Origin: Shinisaurus crocodilurus | Lineage: Eukaryota; Chordata; Lepidosauria; Squamata; Shinisauridae | Direction of reading: 5' to 3' | Assembly (NCBI GenBank): GCA_021292165.1 | Contig: CM037877.1 | Coordinates: 216,297,350-216,361,349 of the forward strand | DNA: 64,000 nucleotides | Shown here: positions 51,956 to 63,780 of the stretch, piece by piece | Layout of the letters: every line of letters begins with the position of its first letter | Position numbering within the stretch: position 1 is the first letter of the stretch | Made by a program: the position numbers and the translations under genes | The notes under the pieces: generated by a model | What the model was told of the DNA's origin: nothing | The model's input: only the letters and a program-made list of their open reading frames with translations | The model's database searches: none

Positions 51956-54924
51956 CAGTTATTCAAAGCAAACTTGCTCTTGGAAAAATGGAATGCAATC
52001 CGCAAACCTTTTTAAACAGCTTAATTAATCTGGTATAGTCAATCAATGGGACTAGTAAAACCACCTTTTAATTTGGCAAGATAGAATTACTTGTGAACAG
52101 TTGTTTCTGCCCTGCAGAGAGAGGAAGAAAACCCATTTTAAATAAAAATGGTCAGTCATCGTTAATGTAGGTTTTTCATTCAATTTAAAGTCTGGGAAAT
52201 GCAAAAAAGAAAGAAAGAAATTATGTATCACTTGTGATAATGTCCATAAGTATCCATCTTAAAAAATGTTTCAGATGAAACAGATTTCAATTTTGTTTAT
52301 ATTTGACGGGTGCTTCCAGACATCACTTTCCAGCAATAATGGCAGCATTAAACTGGATATTGGGGGGAAAGTATGATCAGGAAAAAGTACTAGCTAGTGT
52401 GAGGGTTTGCTGTTTTGATGCAACAACAGCGATACCATTTATGCCAAAGGTAGGCAATTAGGTTTTTATCATGCAGTCGTCCTGCCTCATTTACAGAAAT
52501 CATGGGGAGTCCAGGTGATGCTGTCTTCCACTTGTAACCATCCCATGTTTTCCCACTTCTTCTTCCACCTTTTTTCTTTCCACAAAAATCCATTAAGGAG
52601 GAAAATACAGAATAGCTGTTCAATGTCTTTTGATGGGTGACTTAGCATAAGGCAGCTTCCTATGTTCCTGTGTAGCTTCAGCATACTGGTTACCTACAAA
52701 GCTCTTTGGAAGTACTGTAAAGTAAAATATTCCTGTTCAAATCAAAGGTAGTTATGGACAGTATTTGATTTTGTGGTAGTAGGACACTATAATACTTAAG
52801 TTTCTCAAAATGATACATTGTGCTAGTATATTCTTTGCACCAACCTCTGGAAACCTTTATGAAGCATGATTAAAAGATTAACTCACAGAATCCAGATCCT
52901 CCCAAAGAGCATCAAAATGCTTCAGATACTCCTGCCTCCCTCATACCAGTATTCCAGAAACATACCTTTGCTTTTAACTGCTGCACAGTGTATTCTTCCC
53001 TCCGACAAGTTTACTGACTTCAGCCTTCAGTGTGTTCTTGATATGATTCCTCACTTTCCATTACCTTTTTCTAAGGTGGGAGGAGATGACTCAACAGTGA
53101 ATCTTGGTTTCGATAGAGTGAGTTTATACACTACAATTCTATGTAAATGAATCAGAAAAGAGGGAAGGGATTCCCCTTGTTTTTTCTCCCCACACAGATA
53201 GTACTCTGCTCCCATGCATCTTCAAGATGTTGCTAATTTTGGAAAGTGACTTATGCCCAGTGTTCAATGCCATGCCAGTGTTTTGAAATTAGTTTACCTT
53301 CCTAAACTTTTTTCAACAATAATAACAAAAGCATGATATTTCTATTAGGTTCTCAAATCTTTTTACAAATGTTCCCATCATATTTCTGTTGTCCCACTAC
53401 TGAAATACAAGCACTTCTGAGTTGAAACATGAAGTGAGGGTATTTACAGTCTTCAAAAAACACCAACGCAAAACTAGTTTCAGGACCTTTCCCGAAGATT
53501 TTATCTTTCCAGATAATATAACCTCTTAGGGATTTTATTCTATTTAGCCGTATATAAATACAACAAATTAATTAATTAATAAGATTTAAAAGCCTGGATT
53601 CCCCCCCCCCCCATTGCTGTTTCCTGTTAGTCTTGAATCAATGCCATTAGGCAGATGTCCCATCACCATAAAAAAGGGGGTGTGGCTTTATTGCATGAAG
53701 TACAGCAGTGCTGTAGGGAGAGCCATCCTCTTATTTATTGTGCTGCTGATGTTGTTAAATCAGGATAGTACTCCGGTCCGGTGCTAGAAACAGAGACACA
53801 CAACTTAACACAAAACTAGGCAGACTTGACTTCACTGGGATTAAGCATTCCTAATTCTGTGTTGGATTGTGAATGCTGCTGTCAAATAACTTTTTTTAAA
53901 ATTTTGAATTTAGAAAAAAATAAAAGGTTTACAAAATGGGGTGGGGGTGGTATTGCTGTGGAGAGGAAGAAAGTTCCTGAAGGGGATAGAGACACCACAG
54001 TACACTGGGAAAAGAAACCCTTCTTTCACCTGACAAAATTATGTGTGAACTATATCTGAAGGCCAAACTGGACATTACGTGGGAACTCCAGATATTAGAA
54101 CACTGCTCTTATTTTTATTTTTTTTAAATTAAAGTGCAGGAAGCCTGAAATGCAGTTGTAAACCAAGCCTTCTGCATGGTCATCAATTCATGTAAAAATT
54201 CTGGTACAAGCACATTTAAAGCTGCATTTTTCTGTCTTTCACACATGCACATCAACAAGATACACAGGCTCAAAAGTGTTTTACATGGCACTGTGGCACA
54301 TGAGAAGTTGGTCTTACACATTCTACACTGTTTCATCCTTGAGGTTTACTAGATGCTGCCAGGGTACAGACAGGGATTCCTAGTTGTCTCCTTCTCCTCC
54401 TCTCATCTTCCTTTCTTATGTTCAGCAATGGTAAACCTATTTTAATGTACATCCCAAGCAGATGATTCTGTCCCTGTTGCAGCCATATCCTGATTCCTGA
54501 CTCTCCTTCAGGCCTCAGTGCAGCTGACATGTGGGAACATGCTCTGTAAGTCATCTAAAAGAAAATGAGTAACCCGTCTCCCAGGTTCTCAAACGGGAAA
54601 TAGATTTGCTCTCATCACTGATAATAGGATATATGACTCACCCAGTACAGCATATGATTGGATATAATCTGATTGGATATAATCTGTTCCTTTGCACCTT
54701 AGTTACCAAAGGTAGTTTTAACTGCTGCATCTATCAAACATGTTTCCTTACCCTTTTTGACTAACATCTGGCTCTCCCACAAGGTGTAATTGTTATCCTT
54801 AGCATCATAAACCTGTGTGCTACAGGGAAATTGCGGCACTATTTAATTTCTGGGAAACTAACACCGACATACATGACTAGTCAGTAACACATGAAGTATT
54901 TTGTACAGGAGGAACTGAATCTAA
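51956..54924. other. Intergenic, about 3 kb with little recognised
   Basis: Only a left end of the 1313-type DNA element (52309) and a SINE 3' end at 52640-52675 (GCATAAGGCAGCTTCCTATG) are recognised. A poly-C run of 12-13 bases lies at 53600. The interval is the longest with few repeats upstream of IRF6, so conserved enhancers could be sought here. Confidence 0.4.
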
Positions 54925-55040
54925 GGCTACAATCCTATCCACACTTATGAGGGACTAAGGCTGCAATCCTAAACACACTTTCCTGGGAGTAAGTGCCATT
55001 GAACACATTGGGATATATATCTGAGTAAACACATAGTAGT
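54925..55040. mobile_element. Family E elements, broken pair
   Basis: A short start (GGCTACAATCCTATCCACAC) is followed after about 35 bp by a longer copy (GGCTGCAATCCTAAACACAC; CCTGGGAGTAAGTGCCATTG). Confidence 0.65.
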
Positions 55041-55389
55041 GTACCTAGGGAATGGCAGCATGGGCCTCTTTGTGCACACCTGGTCTCAGTGAGACACATG
55101 GCAACTAAAGAACAGCTTGTTCTGATCTCCTGTCTATCCGCATATTACAAAGAACTACAGGTCAACGAATATGGGACGAATATGGAGCATATTTGGGATA
55201 TGCTGCCAAAAACTTGAATTCTCAACTCCCGCTCAGCATCCAGCTCAGCTTACCCAATACCCATTGTCTTCATGTCATGATATGTGTTTTTCTTCCCCCT
55301 GCTCTACAACATTGGCTGCTGGCAGGGGTGGGAACTGCAAGGAAATGGGGTAAGTTGAACTGGGGGTTAAGGACGGGGAGTGGGGAAAG

Positions 55390-55980
55390 CTCAACATAAG
55401 AAAGCAGAGGAAAGAGTCTAAGGTGCAGAAAACAGCAACCAAAATGATCAGGGGGCTGGAGAGCCTCCCCTATGAGGAAAGGCTAAAGCACCTGGGGCAT
55501 TTTAGTTTAGGTAACTTAATGGAGGTTTATTAAATCAAGCATGGTGTGGAGAAACTTGATAAACAGATACTTCTCTCTCTTACTCACTCACTCATATAAT
55601 GCTAGAACACCAGGTCATCTCATTAAATTGATTGGTGGTACATTTAGAACGGAGAGAAGAAAGTACTTTTTCACAATTGCATAATTTATGGGATTCACTG
55701 TCACAAGATGTGGTGATGGCCTCTGCATCAGCTGGCTTTAAAGAGGACTAGGCAGGTTCATGGCGGACAGGTCTGTCAACAGATATTAGCCATGATGGCT
55801 ATATGAAACCTTCAGGTTCAGAGGTCTTTGGATATCAGTTGCTGGGGAGCAACAGCAGGGCAATCTATTGCCTTCTTGCGCTGCTTGAGGGCTTCTAGAG
55901 GCATCTGGTTGACCACTGTGGGAAACAGGATACTGGACTTGATAGATCCTTTATCTGATCCAGCCAGCAGTGCTCTTTTT
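55390..55980 (+). mobile_element. CR1/L3-type LINE 3' region
   Basis: CTAAGGTGCAGAAAACAGCA, AACCAAAATGATCAGGGGGC and CTATGAGGAAAGGCTAAAGC give the RVQKTATKMIRGLESLPYEE-like end of ORF2. A long 3' UTR follows (GGCAGGTTCATGGCGGACAG; GTTGACCACTGTGGGAAACA; CTGGACTTGATAGATCC). Confidence 0.8.
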
Positions 55981-56099
55981 ACATTCTTACATCTAGTCAT
56001 AGAGCCCTGCCAGGAGAAAAATGGCTTTAAATGTGGTTCCACCCTTAGGCTGTCTTGTTCTGAACTCAGAGTTGCCATCTTCATTGGCATCCCCATGTA

Positions 56100-56845
56100 G
56101 GTCTACCCTGATGATGACGACAAGGATGAATTAGGTAGGAAAAATCAGATGCACAAATATAGGACGGGTTACACCTACCTTGACAACAGTATGTGTGAAA
56201 AGGTTCAAGGGGTTTTAGTAGACCACAAGCTAAATATGAGTCAACTGTGTGATGCAGTGACTAAGAAGGCTAATATAATTCTAGGCTGCATCAACAGAAG
56301 TATAGTATCCATATCACAAGACTCTATTCTGGTTTGATCATAACTTGCCTGGAGCACGGTGTCCCGTTCTGGACATTGGGATTTAAGAAGAGTATCAACA
56401 AACTGGAACATATCTACTGGAAGGTGATAAAGATGGTGAGGGGCCTGGAGACCAAGCCCTATGAGGAAAGATTGAAGGAGTTGGTTATGTTTAACCTGAA
56501 GAAGAGATAATTATGAGACAATATGATAGCTAACTTCAAATATTTGAAGGGTGGTCACATAGAATGATGATGGAGCAAATTTGTTTTCTGTTGCTCCAGA
56601 GGGTAGGGCCCAAACCAATGGATTCAACTGATGAGAAATTTTGACTACGTAATAATTAAGAAGACCTTTTTGACAGTGGAATAGATTGCTTCTGAAGGTG
56701 GTGGACTTTCCTTCATTAGAGGTATTTAAGTAGAAGCTAGAAGGCCACCTCCCACGGGTGTTGTAGCAGTGGATTTTCTGCATTGGCAGGGGATTGAACT
56801 AGATCATCTTTGAGGTTCCCTCCAGTTCTATGATTCTGTGACTGT
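56100..56845 (+). mobile_element. CR1-type LINE 3' region, second copy
   Basis: Readable pieces of ORF2 (VTKKANIILGCINRSIVS; LEHGVPFWTLGFKKSINKLE; MVRGLETKPYEERLKELVMF) with frameshifts. The CR1 3' end follows (GGGGATTGAACTAGATCATC, TCCAGTTCTATGATTCTGTG). Same strand and direction as the previous copy. Confidence 0.85.
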
Positions 56846-57095
56846 AGTGCAACCAGCAATGCTATCTGCTTCACTAGAGAGATCTGCTTCTTTTTACAGC
56901 ATTCATGTAGTTGCACCTCTGAAATGTCAATGGAATAGATGCACCAGATTATAATAACCAAAAATTGCTCCACAAAGCTGCTGGAGGAAAATCACTAATA
57001 TTTTCTAATTTGTAGGGTAAAGGACTTAGTAACTACAATGTTCACATCGGTAGCTACATCAGTATTTGAAAGGGCTAACTGTTCAATTAGCACAG

Positions 57096-57217
57096 CCTTC
57101 TCCCAACCTGATGCCCTCCAGATGTGTTGGACTACATCTCCCACCACCTCTGGCCAGAATGCCTGGGGATGATGGGGGTTGTAGTCCAACACATCTGGAG
57201 GGCACCAGGTTGGGGAA
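57096..57217. mobile_element. Fold-back element, type B
   Basis: CCTTCTCCCAACCTGATGCC, CTCCAGATGTGTTGGACTAC, then GGGGTTGTAGTCCAACACAT and CTGGAGGGCACCAGGTTGGG. Outer arms nearly perfect, core diverged. Confidence 0.9.
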
Positions 57218-58240
57218 AGTGAATGAGTATAAGGAAGCAGAAGTATTTATTCTCCACGATGATATCTTTTTTCACAATAAACACAACAGAGCTGTTCTGT
57301 CTTCCTGGGAACAAATTATTGGAATCCAAAGCTGAAAAACAAAGTGATGCAATGACGATCCAGGCATGTAGGATCTTGTTTCACCTTCTTGGTAGTCACA
57401 TTTTAGAGCACAGCAGGTTTACAGACAGCAGGACAGTAAAAAAAAGGGGGCAGAGCTTAGTACACTGCTGCCCCTTCCTGTTTTCTGATCCCATCCACTA
57501 ACAAAGAAACCTTTATATTGCCCCCTCCCGCCATCAACCTGACTGATGCCACCATTGTAGTAAAATGATTAGCAGAGCAATCAGAAGTGGGACAGGGTGG
57601 CAAAGTGAAGTGGCAGATTGTTTGCCACTTCAAAAGCCCCCGCCAGTTCATGACAGTTGGGGGGGGGGGGCTTTACTTGGATTTTTAACCCAATGGATCT
57701 TTATTTTTTATTTTTATTTTTTTGAAATCCCTCCCTTCCCAGTTGAAACCAACGAGGGGAATTAGCTGCACTACCTGTAGGCTGGTGTAGCTGAGGGGAC
57801 TGATCAGGGAGCCTCTTGATGGCTAACGAAGGAGCTTTAAGCCCAACGGATCCAAATCCACCACAGCCCCCAGAACACTCTGGGTTGGGGCATTCCACCA
57901 GCAGGCACACTACTTGTGGTAGATCTACACCTGCAGAGTCTTCCACAGGTGTAACTGAGGCCTCACCCACTGCACTTCCACCCTATCCTAATCCCCTCTA
58001 GCTAATGAATCTGAGAGTTAGGATTGCATCGTGTAAAATAATGGGGAAAAAATGTGTATAAGAAAGAGAAAATCCCTTTCAAGTATTTATATTTATTTCT
58101 GAATATCTCTGGATCTTGTCTTCATTTCCTTTTTAAAATATTTGATATTCATCCCACTAATTAAATAACAGACCAGGGAAGGAAAGATCTGTAATAAAAC
58201 TGTCATCTTGATGTATTTTGTTTTGGTAGGGAAAGGCAGA
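57218..58240. other. Intergenic, nothing recognised
   Basis: Includes a poly-G run of 12 at 57659 and CT-rich patches. No exon or repeat family recognised. Confidence 0.4.
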
Positions 58241-59330
58241 CACTGGGTGAGTTTTCATGGCACGCTAAACCTTTTGGGAAGTTTAGCTATGCACTGTGAC
58301 TTACTTGCGTGAGTGTCTTACATCAGCTTTCATGGGGCTTTAACTTGCCCCCCCTTCCCCCTCATACCTCCACCAGGCAGCAGCATATATCACAGGCATC
58401 TATGCGGCAGAATCAGTGTCCCGTGGTCAGTTGTGTCAGCACTACATCACCTGCTTTTCTCCCATTGGTCTGTCACTGCTACGTTGGCACCTTTTTTTCT
58501 ATTGGTTCGCTCTGTGGCCAGGGCACGTCTATACCTTTCCAAGTCTCCCTCCCATCCAGCATTTCCCCCTGCCCAGTCCCCACCAGCCAGGCCCCATCCA
58601 AGACCCTGGTTAAGCGGCTGGAAAAATTTTCTCGTGGTTGCCTTTGCTTCACCCATCTCATGGTTTGCGTTTTGCTTGGGTGGCTGTCAGCGCCACCCAA
58701 TTCCTTCCCCTCAGTCCTTCCCTCCCCATCTGCACTGCCCAATCCCTTGGAAGTGTCACTCAAACAGCCCCAATCCTCTTCAGAGGAGCAGAAAGTTTTT
58801 CTTCCCATTCTCCCATTTCTGCCTCCACCCGCCCACCCTTCCTTCTCCATGCAAGAAGACGATGTTTGTTTCCTCCCCCACTCCACTGCCTGATTTGGTC
58901 GACAAGACAAGCAAACAACGATAACAGACAACCATTGCTTATCGTGTCGTGTGAACCCAGTCATGGTGAGTCACAACGGTTTGTTTTGTCCGCGGAAACC
59001 ACAATAAGAAACAATGGTTTGTTGTGGGGTTTGTTGTTGCAACAATTGTTTGTTGTGTCATCCGAACCACGGGGAGCTGTTTTATCGTTGGTGGTTCAAG
59101 AATCCTACAGAGTCTCATGGCAAGAGCGACAAAACAAGCAGCCGCTCAAGTCATCCGATCTCTATTTCCGATGTCTGCCCAGCAACACACACGTTGCTGC
59201 TTGCTTCACTTTTAATTGTAGGATGCTTTTTTACTTTTACAATCAGAAAACCAAAAACTGTATTTTTCTTTCAAAATAAAGTATGCTTTTAATAGAAGAA
59301 GAGTAGACTACAATTGGAAAACTTTACAAG
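58241..59330. mobile_element. Pyrimidine-rich block with a DNA-element end
   Basis: 58320-58890 is strongly C/T-rich on the + strand, so long frames stay open in several overlapping registers (up to 213 codons), all Pro/Ser-rich and without a known product. 58900-59110 carries repeated (A/C)AA(A/C)CCATTG and TGGTTTGTT words in both directions and TCGTGTCGTGTGAACCCAG, resembling 27800-28020. The whole may be one non-autonomous transposon. Confidence 0.4.
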
Positions 59331-60560
59331 TATGTGGCGGGGGGAGGAGGGGAGGGGGGTAGTTGGGTAGTAAGCAGAGGACTGGAAAAATGAAGTCAAG
59401 GCTAAACTGTGGCTGCAGGAGCAAGAAAAGCTTTGGGGTAGGGAAGGTGTGGAAAAGATCTAGTTCAGACTTGTAACACAGGTGGGAGGCAGGATAGATG
59501 GGAGAGATAGCAGGTTGTCTGCCATGCATGGATGCGAGGAGGGGGGAAGAAGTAAAAGAGGTGCAGTGCTAAGCAGAGCTAGGCATGGAGGGGGGGGAGG
59601 TGTAAATAACCTTCACCTGTCTCCTAGCCAAGGTGGGAGTGAAGGTAGGAGGGAGAGGGGAGAACGAGAGTGGCTTTGGTCCCAGGCGGGGCAGAGAAAA
59701 GAGGGAGGGGGGCAAGGATCAAAAGCCGCACTGCTTGGACAAGGCGTGCCAGGCTGTGTGGGGGAGGGTGTATAACAGTGTTAATAATCATCACCTGTAC
59801 GGTAGTAGACCAGGTGGGAACAAAGGCAGGAGGGAGAAGGGGGAGCGTAAAAGGTGTTTGTGATGGGCCGCGAGGTTGGGAGTGGTGTCTGGGTTAGGAG
59901 AAAGTCAAGCCTCAGTTCATACTAGAGGTGCCAGGAATGGGGTGTGAGTGGGTGGATGGATGGATGGATTGGGGGGGGGGGGATGCTTCTCTGCGGTGAT
60001 GGAAACAGCCAGGTGAAAGCAGGAAAAGTGACAGGCGGAGAAGCATGGGGCAACATACCCAGGAATCATCCCCCCCCCCCATGGGAACAGACAACAAAAG
60101 GGATATTGATCAGCTACAGGGAGGTATAGAAAGGGTTAAAGATTCCTGCAGGAGGGGGGAGAGGGGAGCATTCAGCGGACCAATCACAAACAGGCTGCCT
60201 ACATAGAGAGGGATCCATGCCCCCCCCCCATGCATTACTGGAGGTGGAGGGAGGACTGGGTGGGAACAAAACCATGATAATGACCATAATGACCAGAAAC
60301 AATGATCCTCTGTCAGAACCATCCATTGTAAAAGCATTGTCTGGAAGCATTCTAAGAAGCAGCTTAGAACTGGGGCCTTATAGGCAGTAGGGCAGAGTCG
60401 GTGGGTGGCTGAAAAGAGCAGAAGGGAACATGACACTGAGGAAAAGAAAGGACTCTGTGCTGATAGCACAAGAGAGTGGGCAGGCAAGCAAGATGTGGAT
60501 GCTGGCAGTGGTGTGGGGAGAGGGAAAGAGATGAACCAAATAGGCCAAAGCAGTTATAGG
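59331..60560. repeat. Purine-rich block with an internal tandem repeat
   Basis: G/A-rich on the + strand for 1.2 kb. A unit at 59589-59660 (AACCTTCACCTGTCTCCTAG; AGGAGGGAGAGGGG) recurs at 59759-59842 (AATCATCACCTGTACGGTAG; AGGAGGGAGAAGGGG), about 170 bp apart. A (GGAT)n patch is at 59952-59968 and poly-G at 59970-59981. Open frames are low-complexity and not called genes. Confidence 0.6.
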
Positions 60561-61114
60561 GGGAGGAGAAGTTGAACTGATTTAAGTATGTATTCATTTT
60601 CAAATATCTCTACCACCCTCTCTGGGTTCAACATGATATCTAAAGGAAAAAGTCACATGTGGATCTAATCTGACCAGCCCCATATTTGTGTAGAGTTTTC
60701 TAGTTTTTATAATATATCTAGAGGGTTGTGGGGCTTTTTTTTTTTCATCTGTTGTCTTTGTGTAAGATGGCCTGCTGAACAGGCAACTCTTTTTAATCCT
60801 TAGTGCCTTGCTATTATTACAGCATAGAGACCACCGTTTCCTATTAATACTGTACCAATCCTCTTAGAACAGAATCCTATCTGCTTATCATGACAGCTCA
60901 GGCACATTTATAGTGACGGGTCATTGGTTTCCATTTGACATGAGAACACAGATTTGGACCTGGGTACAAGGGAATAACAATGGATTAAAAAAGTAGGACA
61001 GTTACAGAAACGGGAGGCCTGTCTCTTGCACTAAAATGGTTCATTTTCAGTTTTCTTATCTGACTCTTTCCTGCATAATGCATAACACAATAAAAACCTG
61101 TCTTTTATTATCAG
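60561..61114. other. Intergenic, nothing recognised
   Basis: AT-rich sequence with no recognised feature. Confidence 0.45.
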
Positions 61115-61115
61115 G

Positions 61116-61146
<31 letters not shown>
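61115..61146. repeat. (TA)n microsatellite
   Basis: About fifteen TA units after GGGTG, directly before a truncated type A element. Confidence 0.95.
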
Positions 61147-61149
61147 AGA

Positions 61150-61350
61150 TTTAGGGCACAATCCTATTTATTATTTATTTATTTATTACATGTTTTAATC
61201 GCCCATCTGGCCGGCCACCCTGGGCGATGTACACTCAACAATAAAACAGACATACACAATTAAAACAGTATAATTAAAAAAAAAAAAAACCTAACCCAGC
61301 CCATACGGCCTCTAGACAGAGTTTAGATGGCCATAGGATTATTTGGAGTC
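61150..61350. mobile_element. Type A fold-back element interrupted by an L2 tail
   Basis: TTTAGGGCACAATCCTAT is the left end of type A. An L2 3' end in minus orientation follows at about 61168-61313 (ATTTATTTATTACATGTTTT; CGCCCATCTGGCCGGCCACC). Then TAGACAGAGTTTAGATGGCC and ATAGGATTA continue the host element. The core is missing. Confidence 0.7.
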
Positions 61351-61760
61351 CCAGCTCCGACCTCAGAAACTTGCTCCATGGTCAGAGCTGGGACTTTGAA
61401 CTCAGAGCGCCCTCCCTCCACCCTTGCAGCTGGCGCAGAAAGAACCGTGTGGGCCGAAGCGCCGAGGTCACAAGAGCAACCTCAAAGATGGAGTTTTGTA
61501 GGCAGGGAGGGGGGTGGGGAGGGGAGGAGACAGGCTCTGCCGGCATACGCAGTATCCTCCTGGTGGCCCCTCAGCCTCCTCTTCTCGTGCTCTGGGGCAA
61601 AACGCTTAGAAATCGGCCATCTAAGCATTTTGTAGGGTGGGAGAAGCATGGAGGCGACCTTCACCTCCGCGCTCCTTCAGTTCTGCCCTCCACAGGCCAC
61701 CCGTAATCCTCTGAGTTCAGAGGGTTATGGGCAGCCTCATTGGATTGCTCTGCTCGTCTT
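61330..61760. mobile_element. DNA element, family D
   Basis: GCAGCTGGCGCAGAAAGAAC in the left half, GCATGGAGGCGACCTTCACC and TAATCCTCTGAGTTCAGAGG in the right half, ending CTCATTGGATTGCTCTGC. Related to 6695 and 23110. Confidence 0.5.
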
Positions 61761-62359
61761 CATAATTTATGTTTGATACACTTATACTTTATACTGTGAT
61801 GTCATTGGCTATATTAAAATGGTTAATTGTTCATATAGCGCTTTTTTAAAAAAAAATGCTACTGAGATCTCATTGAATTGTTTTATCATTACATGTTATG
61901 CCTTCAGGTATCTTCCAGCAGCATCTGTCATAACTGCTGTTTGTATTTGTTACCAGCTTATAGTATACAGTATATAATTAATATATAATTAATTAACAAA
62001 AGCATTTGGTTCTGCACATTCCATTGTGCAGGTTCTAGTCTTCATATATTTCCATCACCACTGCATCTCTATACACAGTTTTTCAGTCTGCCAACTCTTT
62101 CTCTCCCCACATATTTGTTCTTACATGATAGTTGGTTACTCTGATTGCAATGGGACAAAGTTCACATGTAAAACTAGAAAGTGTTATCAATTTAATGTTC
62201 AGTTCTCTTTTAAATTGACTCACAACTGCCAAAATTCTCAGGAAGCTGGGAGCACACACAGCTGAACAGAAGTTGTGTAGAAGTGTTTCACCAATGAACA
62301 GATTTAAAAAAATGCCGTGTTACTTTGCCAGAGAGTTGCATGTACATGATGCAACTATA
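61761..62359. other. Intergenic, nothing recognised
   Basis: AT-rich; TATATAATTAATATATAATTAATTAAC near 61970-62000 is low complexity. Confidence 0.45.
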
Positions 62360-62600
62360 AGAGCCACTGTGGTGTACTGGAAAGAGTCTTGGACGTGGAT
62401 TGAGGAGACCTGAGTTTGAATCCCTTCTCAGCCACTGAGCTCATAGGACTAGCCAAACCACCACCTTGAGCTAGCCACTACCTCTCAGCCTGACCTACCT
62501 CACATGGGGTTGCCATCAGGATAAAATGAGAAGGAAGACCATGTTAACTTCCCTGAGCTCCCTGGAAAAAAGATGGGATAAATAATACTAATACTTTTTC
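62360..62600 (+). repeat. tRNA-derived SINE, Sauria type, older copy
   Basis: AAGAGCCACTGTGGTGTACT, box B-like GAGTTTGAATCCC, CTAGCCACTACCTCTCAGCC, GACCTACCTCACATGGGGTT and a tail GATGGGATAAATAATACTAA. It abuts the 3' end of the LINE on the other strand. Confidence 0.85.
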
Positions 62601-63560
62601 TTCTTGTTGTTTTCCTACCAGAGGTTGGACATCATCATGTCTAAACAGTCTTTAGATATGGCCGCTCTAAACAATGACATTGTATTGCTTCCAACCCATT
62701 CATTAAAGTTGTTCAGCCAAGACTTTCTTCTTCCTACGCTTCTTTTCCCATTTATTTTCCCTTGTATAATCAGCTGCAACAGTCTATATTTTTCATTTCT
62801 CATTATATGACCCAACTATTCTAGTTTTCTGCATTTTATGTGTTTTGTAATTTCTTGATCTTTATACATTCTCTTTAATACTTCTTTGTTGGTCACCCTC
62901 TAAGTCCATGAAATTTGTCACATCCTGCGATAAATCCACATTTCAAATGCTTCTATCTTTTTTATGGTAGTCTGTGTTAAAGTCCACAATTCCATGCCAT
63001 ATAGTAGAACTGACAATACATAACACCATACAATGCATATTCTCAAGGCTAATTTTAAGTTTTTGTTACATATTACATTTTTCATCTTAAAAAACACTAC
63101 TCCAGGCCATCTCTGTACTAACTTTTATTGCATTATTATGATCCCACCACTCATTCAACCAAATTCCAAGATATTTATATTTATCAACCCATTCTACATT
63201 TTCATTTTGAATTTTGAACTGTATTTCTTGGACTACGGTATTTGCTTTTTACTAATTACCATGCACGTGGTTTTCTTAACATTCATTTTTAGAACATGTT
63301 CATTATTTACTTCACTGACTGCTAATAGATAGATAGATAGATAGATAAAATTAATAGCGAATGTGTACTAACAATCTATTCTGCAAATGTTTTCATTCTT
63401 TCATTTTGGGCAATATTGGAAATCTTCAATTTTTCTTTCCTATCAAATTTGGCATAAAATTTCAATTTTACTTTAATGAGCACTTTAATATGTCCTCAAC
63501 CATATTAATTACTTTAATATGGTTGATTTCATGGGAAAGGAAGATAGTTTCCAGATCCAG
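62601..63560 (-). mobile_element. Non-LTR LINE ORF2 remnant
   Basis: The minus strand reads, with a few frameshifts and stops, VQEIQFKIQNENVEWVDKYK, YLGIWLNEWWDHNNAIKVST, LLYGMELWTLTQTTIKKIEA, then LGHIMRNEKYRLLQLIIQGK and INGKRSVGRRKSWLNNFNEW. These are thumb and C-terminal parts of an endonuclease-type LINE protein, of a different family from 10720. A (ATAG)n run at 63326-63349 is inside or beside it. Confidence 0.82.
63326..63349. repeat. (ATAG)n microsatellite
   Basis: About six ATAG units. Confidence 0.9.
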
Positions 63561-63780
63561 ATAAATGCAAAGTATGCCAATATTTTTATCCCCAAAGTTC
63601 CATTAAGTAGCTCAAGACAATAGGCAAAATGTTCTAGTTTTAGAAGAATGCAAGTTAATTTATTTCATTTATTTGAGGAACTGTCACACATTTGAAAATG
63701 ATGACTGATTATCAGAAATCCATATAGTTACATTGTGATTGATGCACCAGGGAGAGTGGGATATTTACAGGAAATTTGCA

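Noticed and set aside
58309..59279. Three overlapping frames of 194-213 codons, plus frames on the other strand
   Set aside because: All lie in a pyrimidine-rich block where stops are rare on both strands; the products are Pro/Ser-rich and in conflicting registers.
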